Origin: an uncultured Oscillospiraceae bacterium
Lineage (GTDB): Bacteria > Bacillota > Clostridia > Oscillospirales > Oscillospiraceae
Reading direction: 5' to 3'
Length of the DNA stretch: 61,501 bases
Assembly: GCA_947168655.1 (NCBI GenBank)
Contig: CAMVMU010000005.1
Span: 1 to 61,501, forward strand
Positions 7,515 through 15,700 of this stretch are shown here, piece by piece. Under the pieces are notes generated by a model. It worked only from the letters and a program-made list of their open reading frames with translations, was not told where the DNA came from and made no database searches. Each line of letters opens with the position of its first letter. Position 1 is the stretch's first letter. A program made the position numbers and the translations under genes.

Positions 7515-9626
7515 TCAGGACAGCGCATCATGCACCACGCGGTAGTAGTCCAGATCCAGCACGCCTTTGGAGAACGAGAACTTGTTGGCGACCATGTTCC
7601 GGATCTCCGCCAGATAGGCGTCATCCACCGTCTCCTCACAGCCCGGTACGACCGTGTATTCGCCTGTGGCGGCGTTATAAGTCGCCTTGTCGGTGAGCCA
7701 GCTGTAATTGGGCCAGAGAACCAGGGGCGTGGCGTCGGAGAACACGTCACGGCCTACCAGCAGGCGGGAATCGTAGGGGAGACCCATGAGGTTGGACACG
7801 GTGGGCACGATGTCCAGGCTGTACACCGGCGTATCCACTACGATGGGCTCCTCATCCTCCAGACAGCCGCTCCAGATGATCAGCGCGCTGTGGTCACGCT
7901 CCCAGGGGGTGGTGTAATCGTAGCCGTACAGATCGCCCAGCGCGTTGCGGTGGGCTGTGGAGGACTCCGATTCCAGCCCGTAGGGATAGTGGTCGGTACC
8001 CATGACAATGACGGTATCATCGGCGATGCCGGCGGCCTCCAGCCGATCAATGAGATAGGCGAGACCGCGGTCCAGCTCGATGTTGGCCGCCATATAGCCC
8101 TTAATAATCTCTGGGGCGTCCATGCCGGACACGGCATCCCGGTTTTTGGCGGACATGGAGTTGCCCATCCAGGTATAGGCCGCGTGGCCGCTGACCGTCA
8201 TATAGTAGATGCTGAAGGGCTGGCAGTTGATATACTCGTCCACGGTGGCCTCCATCAGCTCCAGATCGCTCTCCGGCCACACGTAAGTGATCCGGTCCTC
8301 CAGCCCGTTGCCGTAACCGATATACTTTTCGTACCCCAGATTCTCGTGGGTGAGGTGCCTGTCATAATAGGTGTAGGTGTGGGGATGATAGGCGCGGCTG
8401 AAATAATCCTGCCGCCGCAGCTGATTGCCCAGGGTGAAGTACATATCCATATCGGCGGTGGCCAGCATACTGGCAACGCCCTTTGTGGGGATCAAGCCCG
8501 TCATGTTGGAATATTCACCTGTGGAGGTGCTGCCGCCCCAGGCGGGCTGATAGTAGCTGTTGAAGCGGATGCCGCGGGTGTACAGCCGATACAGGGTGGG
8601 AGTCAGCTCCGGGTCAATAGCCTCCCGGCTGAAGGCCTCCGCAGAGATAAGGATCAGGTTCTTCCCGGCGAACAGACCGGTGTATTCGTTCTGACGGGAA
8701 GGAGAGAGGGAGGCTACATAGCTGTGCATATTCGCAACGGCAGCGTTGGATTCCGCACTGGCCAGAGCAGCGAAGTCCAGATCCAGGGCGTTAAAGCCGT
8801 ATTCCACCACCGGGTCCGGCTCAACGGGCTCTACCGGCTCAACGGGTTCCACCGGCTCCACCGGATCGTCTGGGGTGGTGGGATTATCCGGAACCGTGGG
8901 GTCATAGTGAAAATCGTGGGAGCCGCCACCGAACACCAGGTACTCCAGGTCCAGCCGGGTGGCGGTGCCAAGGCCGAAAGTCGTGGTGGCGTTGTCAAAT
9001 TCATAGTTGGCGCGATAGCGGATTTCATAGCTCTCGTTCAGGCGGACCAGCAGCCGGCCCGCAAGCAGAAAGACCACCGCCAGTAAGACAGCAATGATCC
9101 GCTGCCCCCCCTCATACCGGGCGAAGGAAATAACCTTGCCGCGGCGGAGGATGATCACCGCAGCCAGCGGGATCAGAAGAAGCAGCACCATAAACCACTT
9201 CCGGGCGATCAGTCCAAGGACGACGTCAAAAAAGCCGCCCACAACGCCTTTTGTCCCGGTAAAAAGCGATGCCAGGGACATGTAGTTGGAGAAAAACAGC
9301 TTGCAGAAATACTGTATGCCGAAGTAGACGGTCAGAAGGACCAGCAGTGCCGTGAAAATGGCGAAATTGGTCCGTTCGTTCCGACAGATGGTGGAGAGCA
9401 GCGTCATCACAGCGGCGCCGGAAGCGCTGAATATTGCTGCATACAACACTGTGGGCAAGGTAAGCGGTGTCCCGTTGCCCAAAAGGAGAAACAGCTCCAG
9501 ATAGACCAGAGCGAGCCAAGTCGCCAGAGGAAGAGACCAAAAGGGAATAGGACCCGGTTCTTCCTCCAAAAGCCGGCGAGGTGCCGCCTTTTTTGTTGTT
9601 TTTTCCCGTTCCAGAAGTGCATCCAT
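7515..9626 (-). CDS. LTA-synthase-like membrane sulfatase/phosphoglycerol transferase
   Basis: A 703-residue protein. The N-terminal half has about five hydrophobic helices, as in LtaS (for example FWSLPLATWLALVYLELFL and RIIAVLLAVVFLLAG). A low-complexity EPVEPVEPVEPVEP spacer precedes an extracellular alkaline-phosphatase-fold domain. That domain shows ILISAEAF, the nucleophile-Thr region GGSTSTGEYSNMTG and the metal site VIVMGTDHYPYG. The family transfers glycerol-phosphate or related groups onto glycolipid or glycans outside the membrane. The start is set at MDALLEREK, behind GGGGTGAACG. It is monocistronic. A second, divergent member of the family lies at 40741-42909. The exact substrate is unknown. 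Confidence 0.85.
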   Translation of the reverse strand: MDALLEREKTTKKAAPRRLLEEEPGPIPFWSLPLATWLALVYLELFLLLGNGTPLTLPTVLYAAIFSASGAAVMTLLSTICRNERTNFAIFTALLVLLTVYFGIQYFCKLFFSNYMSLASLFTGTKGVVGGFFDVVLGLIARKWFMVLLLLIPLAAVIILRRGKVISFARYEGGQRIIAVLLAVVFLLAGRLLVRLNESYEIRYRANYEFDNATTTFGLGTATRLDLEYLVFGGGSHDFHYDPTVPDNPTTPDDPVEPVEPVEPVEPVEPDPVVEYGFNALDLDFAALASAESNAAVANMHSYVASLSPSRQNEYTGLFAGKNLILISAEAFSREAIDPELTPTLYRLYTRGIRFNSYYQPAWGGSTSTGEYSNMTGLIPTKGVASMLATADMDMYFTLGNQLRRQDYFSRAYHPHTYTYYDRHLTHENLGYEKYIGYGNGLEDRITYVWPESDLELMEATVDEYINCQPFSIYYMTVSGHAAYTWMGNSMSAKNRDAVSGMDAPEIIKGYMAANIELDRGLAYLIDRLEAAGIADDTVIVMGTDHYPYGLESESSTAHRNALGDLYGYDYTTPWERDHSALIIWSGCLEDEEPIVVDTPVYSLDIVPTVSNLMGLPYDSRLLVGRDVFSDATPLVLWPNYSWLTDKATYNAATGEYTVVPGCEETVDDAYLAEIRNMVANKFSFSKGVLDLDYYRVVHDALS

Positions 9627-9682
9627 ATCGTTCACCCCGTTGTCTTTGTCTGATTCGCAGAAGATTACGTTCAATCCAATAT

Positions 9683-9691
9683 AGTATATCA
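9683..9691 (-). promoter_or_regulatory. Probable extended -10 promoter for the sulfatase
   Basis: On the minus strand TGATATACT gives an extended -10 (TG-n-TATACT), about 57 bp upstream of the start at 9626. No good -35 is seen, as is usual for extended -10 promoters. Confidence 0.45.
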
Positions 9692-9732
9692 CATTTTTCA
9701 GAAAAATACGAACAAAAAAAGAAAAAAAGAGA

Positions 9733-9769
9733 AAAAAAGAGACAGGCAGTATAAGCCTGTCTCTTTTTT
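9733..9769 (-). terminator. Intrinsic terminator of the minus-strand surface-protein operon
   Basis: The GC part of the stem is 9738-9747 with 9755-9764, extended by A/T pairs to 9733 and 9769. On the minus strand it is followed by long T-rich runs (complement of the A-runs at 9714-9738). The stop codon of the nucleotidyltransferase gene (9771-9769) touches the stem. Confidence 0.88.
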
Positions 9770-10977
9770 CAATTAATTATACCGTACTGCCGCAGGAGGG
9801 CGATGCGCTCCTTGCCGATGCGGAGCGTGCTGGTGGGATTGATCTCCCTGCGCTTGGCGAGATATCCCCAGATTCGCTGCGTCCAGGCAACCGGCAGCAG
9901 CCAGGGCCTACGGCGCAGATAGGTGTATCGCCCCGATAAATCCCTGGCGGGCAGAAAGATGGAGTGCAGTGCGCCACCCCGGCGTTTTCCGGTCCGGTCT
10001 GCCGCCACGGCGTCCAGTGTCAGCGTGCTGCTGTGGTGTCTGTCGATATCCTCCGCTCCATAGACCCCGCCGGAGAGAATGTCCTTCAGCAGAGGGGCGG
10101 TATCCACGTCATGGGCTGCAAACACCTCCGGCATGGAAAAGCCAAGATGCGTTTCACCGATCCGAAACAGGGCGGCGGCAAACTTGTCAACGTGAAGCTC
10201 CTGGCAGGTGGAGACGATATGATCCCAATCCAACTCGCCGCCATACTGTTGGGCAAACAGGCCCATATCGCAGATCTGCCGGATGCCCACACCGCCATGG
10301 AGAAAGTGCTTATAGGCGTGGCAGATGAGAAACAACAGGTGGTCCGTAGGCGCCAGCGTACGCAGAGATACACCCTCTACCTGTACTGTCACCGTGTGTT
10401 CCAGCGACTCGGAGAAGGGGACGTTGCAGTCGCTGTAGGCGTCAGAGTCGGTGAAAAACAGGTGTCTGTGCACCTCCAGAAAGAGGAGCCGCTCATCATT
10501 TCTGTAAGTCACCTCGTCAGCGTCGGGCGTGGGATTGCCTTCCACATAGAGACCGCAGGACACCAAGGCCTCGTGGAGGCGCGGAAAGTTCGCCTCTGAC
10601 ACAAACACGTCCTCGTCCAAGGATGAGCGCTGCTCCGGCTGGGGATACAGGGAGCGGCACACAATACCCTTTATCACCGTCGGCTGGATGCCGCGGCGTT
10701 CCAGCTCCTCATAGAGAAGCAGGAACTCCGCCGTGCGCTGGGCCTGATAGACGGTTTGATTTCTGGCCAATTCTCTCATCCAGGTGACCGTGCGAGCCGG
10801 AACAAGAGAACCAGAGCCATATATGGCTTCAACCACAAGAGGCAGCACGTTGTGAATGGAGGCAAGTCGAACCAGATTGCGCTGCTCAGCCGGCGGAACT
10901 GGTTCAGTCCATTGCACAGGTCTACCATGAATGGAGCAGCGCAAGGCGTCCAGCAGGCGTGTTTCCACCGTGCTCAT
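9769..10977 (-). CDS. Nucleotidyltransferase family protein (NTP_transf_5-like)
   Basis: A 402-residue protein resembling the uncharacterised nucleotidyltransferase family that includes PadeN of the paeninodin cluster. The diagnostic stretch is VIKGIVCRSLYPQPEQRSS followed by LDEDVFV. It corresponds to the lysine-glycine motif and acidic metal-binding residues of a minimal nucleotidyltransferase fold. A His-rich helical C-terminal half (EVHRHLFF, HAYKHFLHGG) follows. It is the last gene of the operon and starts 3 bp after the stop of the small stalk-protein gene, so it is probably translationally coupled. In known clusters this family co-occurs with PqqD and HprK-like proteins in peptide modification or polysaccharide loci. 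The substrate is unknown. Confidence 0.72.
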   Translation of the reverse strand: MSTVETRLLDALRCSIHGRPVQWTEPVPPAEQRNLVRLASIHNVLPLVVEAIYGSGSLVPARTVTWMRELARNQTVYQAQRTAEFLLLYEELERRGIQPTVIKGIVCRSLYPQPEQRSSLDEDVFVSEANFPRLHEALVSCGLYVEGNPTPDADEVTYRNDERLLFLEVHRHLFFTDSDAYSDCNVPFSESLEHTVTVQVEGVSLRTLAPTDHLLFLICHAYKHFLHGGVGIRQICDMGLFAQQYGGELDWDHIVSTCQELHVDKFAAALFRIGETHLGFSMPEVFAAHDVDTAPLLKDILSGGVYGAEDIDRHHSSTLTLDAVAADRTGKRRGGALHSIFLPARDLSGRYTYLRRRPWLLPVAWTQRIWGYLAKRREINPTSTLRIGKERIALLRQYGIIN

Positions 10978-10980
10978 TGC

Positions 10981-11295
10981 TTACAGTCCGCCGGATTCCT
11001 GGTCGTCAGGGATGGTGATCACGATATCTCCGCCATCTTCGATAATACCGGTACTGCCACCCTCCTCACCCGAATCGGGATCATCGGGGTTGCTTGGATC
11101 AGACGGATCATCGGGATTGCTTGGATCAGACGGATCATCGGGATTGCTTGGATCCGTGGGGTTCGCAGGTGTGACGTCCTCGGCGGGCGGCGTTGCGGGC
11201 TCCTCAGACTTTCGTTGAGTTACCTTCCAGATAATCGCCGCAACTGCAAGCAGCACCAGCACCAGCACTATAATCCATATTTTACTCTTCTTCAT
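10981..11295 (-). CDS. Small membrane-anchored protein with Asp-Pro-Ser-Asn repeats
   Basis: A 104-residue protein. MKKSKIWIIVLVLVLLAVAA is a single N-terminal membrane helix. The rest is an acidic extracellular tail with three near-identical DPSNPDDPS units and a C-terminal stretch IIEDGGDIVITIPDD. No enzyme motif is present. Its start overlaps the end of the PqqD gene by 14 bp and its stop lies 3 bp before the nucleotidyltransferase start, so it belongs to the coupled set. It may be a surface tether or scaffold, but this is speculation. Confidence 0.7.
   Translation of the reverse strand: MKKSKIWIIVLVLVLLAVAAIIWKVTQRKSEEPATPPAEDVTPANPTDPSNPDDPSDPSNPDDPSDPSNPDDPDSGEEGGSTGIIEDGGDIVITIPDDQESGGL
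11078..11158 (-). repeat. Three tandem 27-bp coding repeats
   Basis: Units at 11078-11104, 11105-11131 and 11132-11158. The first two differ by a single base; the third diverges only in its last bases. They encode the DPSNPDDPS repeats. Such recent tandem duplication is expected to vary in copy number between strains. Confidence 0.9.
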
Positions 11296-11590
11296 GGGTT
11301 CCTCCTTGCTCCACGGGGAGCAGATAGTTCAATTCCAGCATCTGCCGGAGAAATGATTCCACCGCCTGTCGCGCGGCAGCAGGGTCGTCGAGTTCGTATT
11401 CTTCATCCAGCGCGGCCATAAGATCGTCCAAATCGGCACCGGAAGTCAGCTGGCGCCACAAAAAGGCAGAGGTTTCATTTAATTCTGTCACATAAGGGCA
11501 GAGATTCTGTACGCTTCTGGCGGATACCAGCACGTACTCACCGCAAATGGAGGTCAGTATCACGCCGTGTCTTGTCTTATATCGAATCAT
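11282..11590 (-). CDS. PqqD-like RiPP recognition protein
   Basis: A 102-residue protein of the PqqD family, which binds leader peptides of ribosomally made, post-translationally modified peptides. It has the typical three-stranded N-terminal wing (VILTSICGEYVLVSA) and the helical part (LNETSAFLWRQLTSGADLDD, then EEYELDDPAAARQAVESFL and LLPV). ATG 11590 is chosen because AAGGAGGCAGTC precedes it. It overlaps the end of the HprK-like gene by 14 bp. No radical SAM, lasso cyclase or YcaO partner is adjacent, which is unusual. The small peptide at 12385-12681 is a candidate partner. Confidence 0.8.
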   Translation of the reverse strand: MIRYKTRHGVILTSICGEYVLVSARSVQNLCPYVTELNETSAFLWRQLTSGADLDDLMAALDEEYELDDPAAARQAVESFLRQMLELNYLLPVEQGGTHEEE

Positions 11591-12320
11591 GACTGCCTCC
11601 TTCCAACGTTTGCCGAAGAAGCTCGGTGGATGCATCGTCACCCCTGTTGGTCAGTTCCCATACAGGGGCAGTGCGCAACACGGCATCTGTCAGCGATGCG
11701 AGCCCCAGGATTTCATCCGCCGTGTCCGGCAGCAAAATAAACTGAGAGAACAGCGTGGGGATGGCGTCTGCGGCGCTAAGCCGCGAGATTGCGTTCTCCG
11801 GCCCCCGCTTCAGCAGAACGATACCAGCCAGAGGCATGGGGGGATGGTTGCGATCACCCAGATCTTCCTTGCCGTTCCAGGGGCTGGGGTGGACCCAAAC
11901 AGTCCCGTCGTCCCGCTGCTCCAGCACCGGCATATCGCCGCAGATCATGGTGATTTCACCGGGATGCAGACGCTGCCAGTTGAGAAACTGGGTGGTCTTA
12001 CCGGTGCCGCTTGGTGCGGTGAGCAGCCAGGCGCGTTCCCGCCAGCAGAAGGACACGGCGTGGAAGAAGCAGCAGCCGAAGCGGATCAGAACGTGGGAGG
12101 ACAACTCGGTCAGCGTGCGATACTCCACGTAATTGTTGCTGTAATCCGCCGGCATTGTTTCCCGCGCCTTAGCCAGCCGTTCCGGCGTTACATACACGTC
12201 GTACTCATTACCCTCTACGGGACGGGCCAATGTGCCAAAGTGGAGCCGTGTCGTGGGGAGCAGAAAGCGGCAGCGCACTGCGTGTCCGGCAAATTCGATT
12301 TGAAAGATTCGTTCTCTCAT
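11577..12320 (-). CDS. HPr-kinase-like P-loop protein
   Basis: A 247-residue protein. A Walker A loop APSGTGKTT at 102-110 is preceded by a hydrophobic strand, the arrangement of the HPr kinase/phosphorylase and PEP-carboxykinase-like fold. An acidic ICGDMPVL segment follows at the expected metal-binding distance. Homologues such as PadeK of the paeninodin cluster phosphorylate a peptide. Others sit in polysaccharide loci with PqqD and asparagine-synthetase-like genes. It starts behind CCGGAGGCGAC and overlaps the PqqD gene. It lies 64 bp after the small peptide gene, with a hairpin in between. The substrate is inferred to be the peptide or a surface-polymer component. Confidence 0.75.
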   Translation of the reverse strand: MRERIFQIEFAGHAVRCRFLLPTTRLHFGTLARPVEGNEYDVYVTPERLAKARETMPADYSNNYVEYRTLTELSSHVLIRFGCCFFHAVSFCWRERAWLLTAPSGTGKTTQFLNWQRLHPGEITMICGDMPVLEQRDDGTVWVHPSPWNGKEDLGDRNHPPMPLAGIVLLKRGPENAISRLSAADAIPTLFSQFILLPDTADEILGLASLTDAVLRTAPVWELTNRGDDASTELLRQTLEGGSHDSI

Positions 12321-12335
12321 GTCGCCTCCGGGAAG

Positions 12336-12369
12336 AAGAATAGCGTGGAGATGACCCCACGCTATTCTT
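12336..12369 (-). promoter_or_regulatory. Hairpin between the peptide gene and the kinase gene
   Basis: A perfect 13-bp stem (12336-12348 with 12357-12369) with an 8-base loop lies just after the peptide stop. The following minus-strand bases are only partly T-rich (TTCTTCC). It may be a leaky terminator or an mRNA-protecting stem that keeps the upstream peptide message in excess, a common arrangement for precursor peptides. Confidence 0.6.
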
Positions 12370-12384
12370 TGATGCGATTAGGTT

Positions 12385-12681
12385 TCAGCTAAGCCAGGAA
12401 TCGTAAAGAGGCAGCCAGGCGAGGCCGGGGTTGTACTCCAGAATCTCATCCTTGGTATAACCTGCGTCGATGCAGAAGAAGACATAGTCGGCTTCGGTTC
12501 CCACCGGATCGCCATCGTACCAATCAAACGCAGCCCATTCAGAATCCAGCCACATGGCATAGGTCAAGAAATCATCGGGTACGTGGGTACCGGTCTGATC
12601 GCTGTGGCCACCGGGCTCGCCGCCATTGCCGCCGGAGACGCCCAGCATGATGTAGGGTGCAATAAATTGTCTCTTGTTCAT
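12385..12681 (-). CDS. 98-aa peptide, candidate modified-peptide precursor
   Basis: A short acidic, aromatic protein of no recognised family. Two in-frame ATGs exist; 12681 is chosen because GGAGG lies 9 bases upstream, whereas the first ATG (12687) is only 3 bases from it. The N-terminus MNKRQFIAPYIMLGVSGG contains F6-x-x-P9-x-I11 and G14. It resembles the Y-x-x-P-x-L-x-x-x-G leader motif bound by PqqD-type recognition domains. A Gly-rich stretch (GGNGGEPGG) follows. The C-terminal two thirds hold many Trp, Tyr, Asp and Glu residues and one Cys (VFFCIDAGYTKDEIL). It sits 31 bp after the giant surface-protein gene and before the kinase-PqqD genes. Function unknown; precursor role is inference. 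Confidence 0.7.
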   Translation of the reverse strand: MNKRQFIAPYIMLGVSGGNGGEPGGHSDQTGTHVPDDFLTYAMWLDSEWAAFDWYDGDPVGTEADYVFFCIDAGYTKDEILEYNPGLAWLPLYDSWLS

Positions 12682-12712
12682 GTTCATTCACCTCCAAATC
12701 ATCTATCGCTGA

Positions 12713-15700
12713 TCAGTTACCGCTTGTCTGCGCCTGTGCGTTGAAGACCTTGATGGTGGAAGCAACGGTAGTTTGTGTCATGGTATTCGTATTGATGTTG
12801 TCCTTATTGGAAATGTCGGTGTACACACGCTCTGCGGTGCCGGTGACAATCAAGCCATCGGGGGTGACCCAATACTGGCCGACGGTCTTGTTTGTCACGC
12901 CAAGATCAACAGGATCCTGACCGTTGAGGCCGTCGTTGTAGATGGTCAGATAGCTCAGATAGCCCATGGCCTTGAAGACGTTCAGGGACGTCAGCTTGAC
13001 TTGCTTGCCGCCGTTGGTGTTGGTCACCGTCAGAGACTTCACAACGTCCTTGGCCTTGGTATTCTGGTCGGTCAGGACGAAACCGGTTTCCTGGTAGTTC
13101 AGATCGTCGGTGTCGGAGATCAGCCAAGCGGTGGAGATTACACCGGTGTACTTATCAAAGGTGTAGTACATGTAGGGCTGGAGATACTTGTTGGCGTCCA
13201 CTTCCTTGATGTAGTAGATCTCGCCGGCAACGGGGATGATATCCAGAGCGGTGTGTCCATCGTCGGTCTTGGCAATGGCGGTGGCCTTCGTCCACTTCGC
13301 GTTGTAGCCGTTATAGTGCTTGCCGGTGGCATCGGTGGTGGTGGAGATCCAGTTCTTCTCAACAAGATCCTCACGCAGATCCTGCATCTGGCCTTCGGGC
13401 TCGGGGAGGTTTGCAGCGTCCGTAACGGTATTCCAGGTGAGGTTGGCCAGGTTTGCCTTGAAGCTATCCTTGTTCCGGAAGTTCTCGGATGCGCCGGCAT
13501 ACTCGGTGTAGTAGCCGCCGTACAGGAAGCCGTCGGACGTGGTGTGGGCCAGGTCATAGGTCAGCGGGGTGTAGGTCTTCGTGCCCTCGGTATCTGTGGT
13601 TACCGTGGAGTTGTTGATGACGATCTTCTCCACAACGCCGGTGCCGGAGTGGTAGACGTAGAACACCTTGGCCCACACAGCGAACATGTCGTGGTAGGGG
13701 AGCATCTCATCGGCAGCCACTGCGGAAACTTCCTGATCTGCGGGAATCTCATTTTCCTCATCGCCGGTGCAGTAGTACTTCTGCGCATCGGGATCCCACC
13801 GCAGATACAGGTCCTCCTCCGTCAGATCGGGACGGTCAGCGGAGCTGTTGTTGGAGATCATGCGGGCCCAGCCCAGGAACACGTGATCCTCGTACACCAG
13901 GCCGGTCTTCTCCACCGTGCCGCGAGTCTCTTCCAGATAGGTGAAAGAGGTCGGGGTCGGGATGTTGACTGCCTCGTTGATTTCGAGGTTCTCATTCGAT
14001 TGGAAAGCTCCGGTGCCGTTGTTGGCGTACCAGGTGATGTGGGTCTTGGCCGTGGTGTTGGCACGGCCGTACACGGCGCGGAGGGTGACCACGTACTTGG
14101 TGGTTGCCACCTGCTTATACACCGCGTTGATGGTCAGGTTGCTTGTGACCTGATCAAACTTCTTGTCCCAGCTGTTGAAGGTGTAGCCGGCGGGAGGTGT
14201 GGGCAGGTCGGGAGCTGTGGCTCTCTGACCGTGCTGGACGGTCTGGGTGGAGGTGACCCACTCGCCTTCGCTGTTCATGTAGCGGAAGGTGACGGTGTAG
14301 CTCAGGGTACTCTGGCTCACGTACTGGGCGGTGACGGTGATATTCTCCGTGACGTTGTCGAACGCGGTGTCCCAGCCGTTGAAGATCATGCCCTGAGCGC
14401 TGTGGTCGGGCGCATCGGGGGCTGTGGCGGCGGCGCCGTCCTCCACCTGCACGTCGGCGATCTTGGTGTTGGTGTAGCCGTCCATGAAGGTGACGGTGTG
14501 CATGGTGGGACCGACCTCAATGGTGGTCTTCTTGAAGAGCTGTACCGTGCGCGCGTAGTCGGTATCATAGTCGACGTCAAAATACGTGGGGACGCCGCCG
14601 ACAGAAAGCATTGAGAGATACAGACGGTAGTAGCTGCTGTTGTAATAATGGGAAAGATAGTGCGTGCTGCTGTCCCATACCCAGGTGGCGCCATAGCCGG
14701 AGGAATAGGATGCCGGATACAGATTCAGGTTTGTGGTACTGTCATCATCACCGACACGCAGATAATTGTTCGAGTTGTAGCCGGACTGGATGCTGTATTT
14801 GCCGTTGGAGGTGGAGTTGAAGAGCCACTCCACGTGGGCAAGTGTGGCGCCGGAGATATTGGAGCTGTCGACGCCGGTCACGTTGCCGTTTTCATCCAGC
14901 ACAGCGGGGATCGCATAGCTGAGGTGATCTGTTGTGTATCCAGACAGACTTGCGCTGCCGTAGTAGGTGCCCGTGGAGGGATTGTAGCTCATCAGCAGAT
15001 AGGTCGTACCGTTGCTGGCGGTAACACCGATCAGGTAGTCCACGCCGGTCTCGATGGTGTCCACCGGGGCGTAGACCGTCATGGTCTCGGCTTTTACCGG
15101 TGTGGGGTTGACACGGCTATTGGTGAGGGCATTCTCGCCGCGCAGATAGTCGGCGAAGGTGAAGAGGGCCTCGGTGCTGTTGGCGTTGATGGCCTCTTCC
15201 ACAGCGTTGCTGTAGTCCACGGTCCAGAGCTGGCCGGGATAGGCCTTGCCAACCACGTTTTTATTCTCGTCCAGGATCTCCCAGTACAGGAACTGGAGAG
15301 TGCCGTTCTCCGGTGTGGAAGCGGGCTGACCGAATGCCTTGGCCTGGTCGGCGTAGATATTGGGGTCGTCCCAAATGTTCTTGTTGTCCGAGAACTTGCC
15401 GGTGTTGCCATTCTTATCGGTGGCCAGATACCGCACGTTGATGCCGATGACGCCGTCGGGATCCTGGCGCCAGCTGGCGTAGATGGTGAGCTTGCCCACC
15501 ACGTCGTCATGCTCGCCATCAGCGTCGTTATAGGGTCTGTTTCCGTTCCAGGGGTCACGTCCGGAGCGCTCATCGGAGGTGGCGTAGTCCATATCCATGT
15601 TCTGGATCGTGTCGGTGATGGGATTGGCGAAGTTGAAAGGAATGGTATGGGCCTTATCCAGATACCAGCCCAGCAGGGTATAGCCCTCGCGTTGGGCATT

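Noticed and set aside
9769-12681. Reading the PqqD/HprK/nucleotidyltransferase set as a lasso-peptide cluster
   Set aside because: No B2 protease or adjacent cyclase is present, and the 98-aa peptide shows no convincing core with a ring-forming Gly and Asp/Glu at the right spacing after a Thr at leader position -2.
12713-12900. LPxTG sorting signal at the C-terminus of the giant surface protein
   Set aside because: The last residues end AQAQTSGN with no LPxTG, hydrophobic helix or positive tail.
12773-14614. Long plus-strand open frame antisense to the surface protein
   Set aside because: It is Val/Gly/His-rich shadow coding of the repeats on the other strand, has no ribosome binding site and matches no family.
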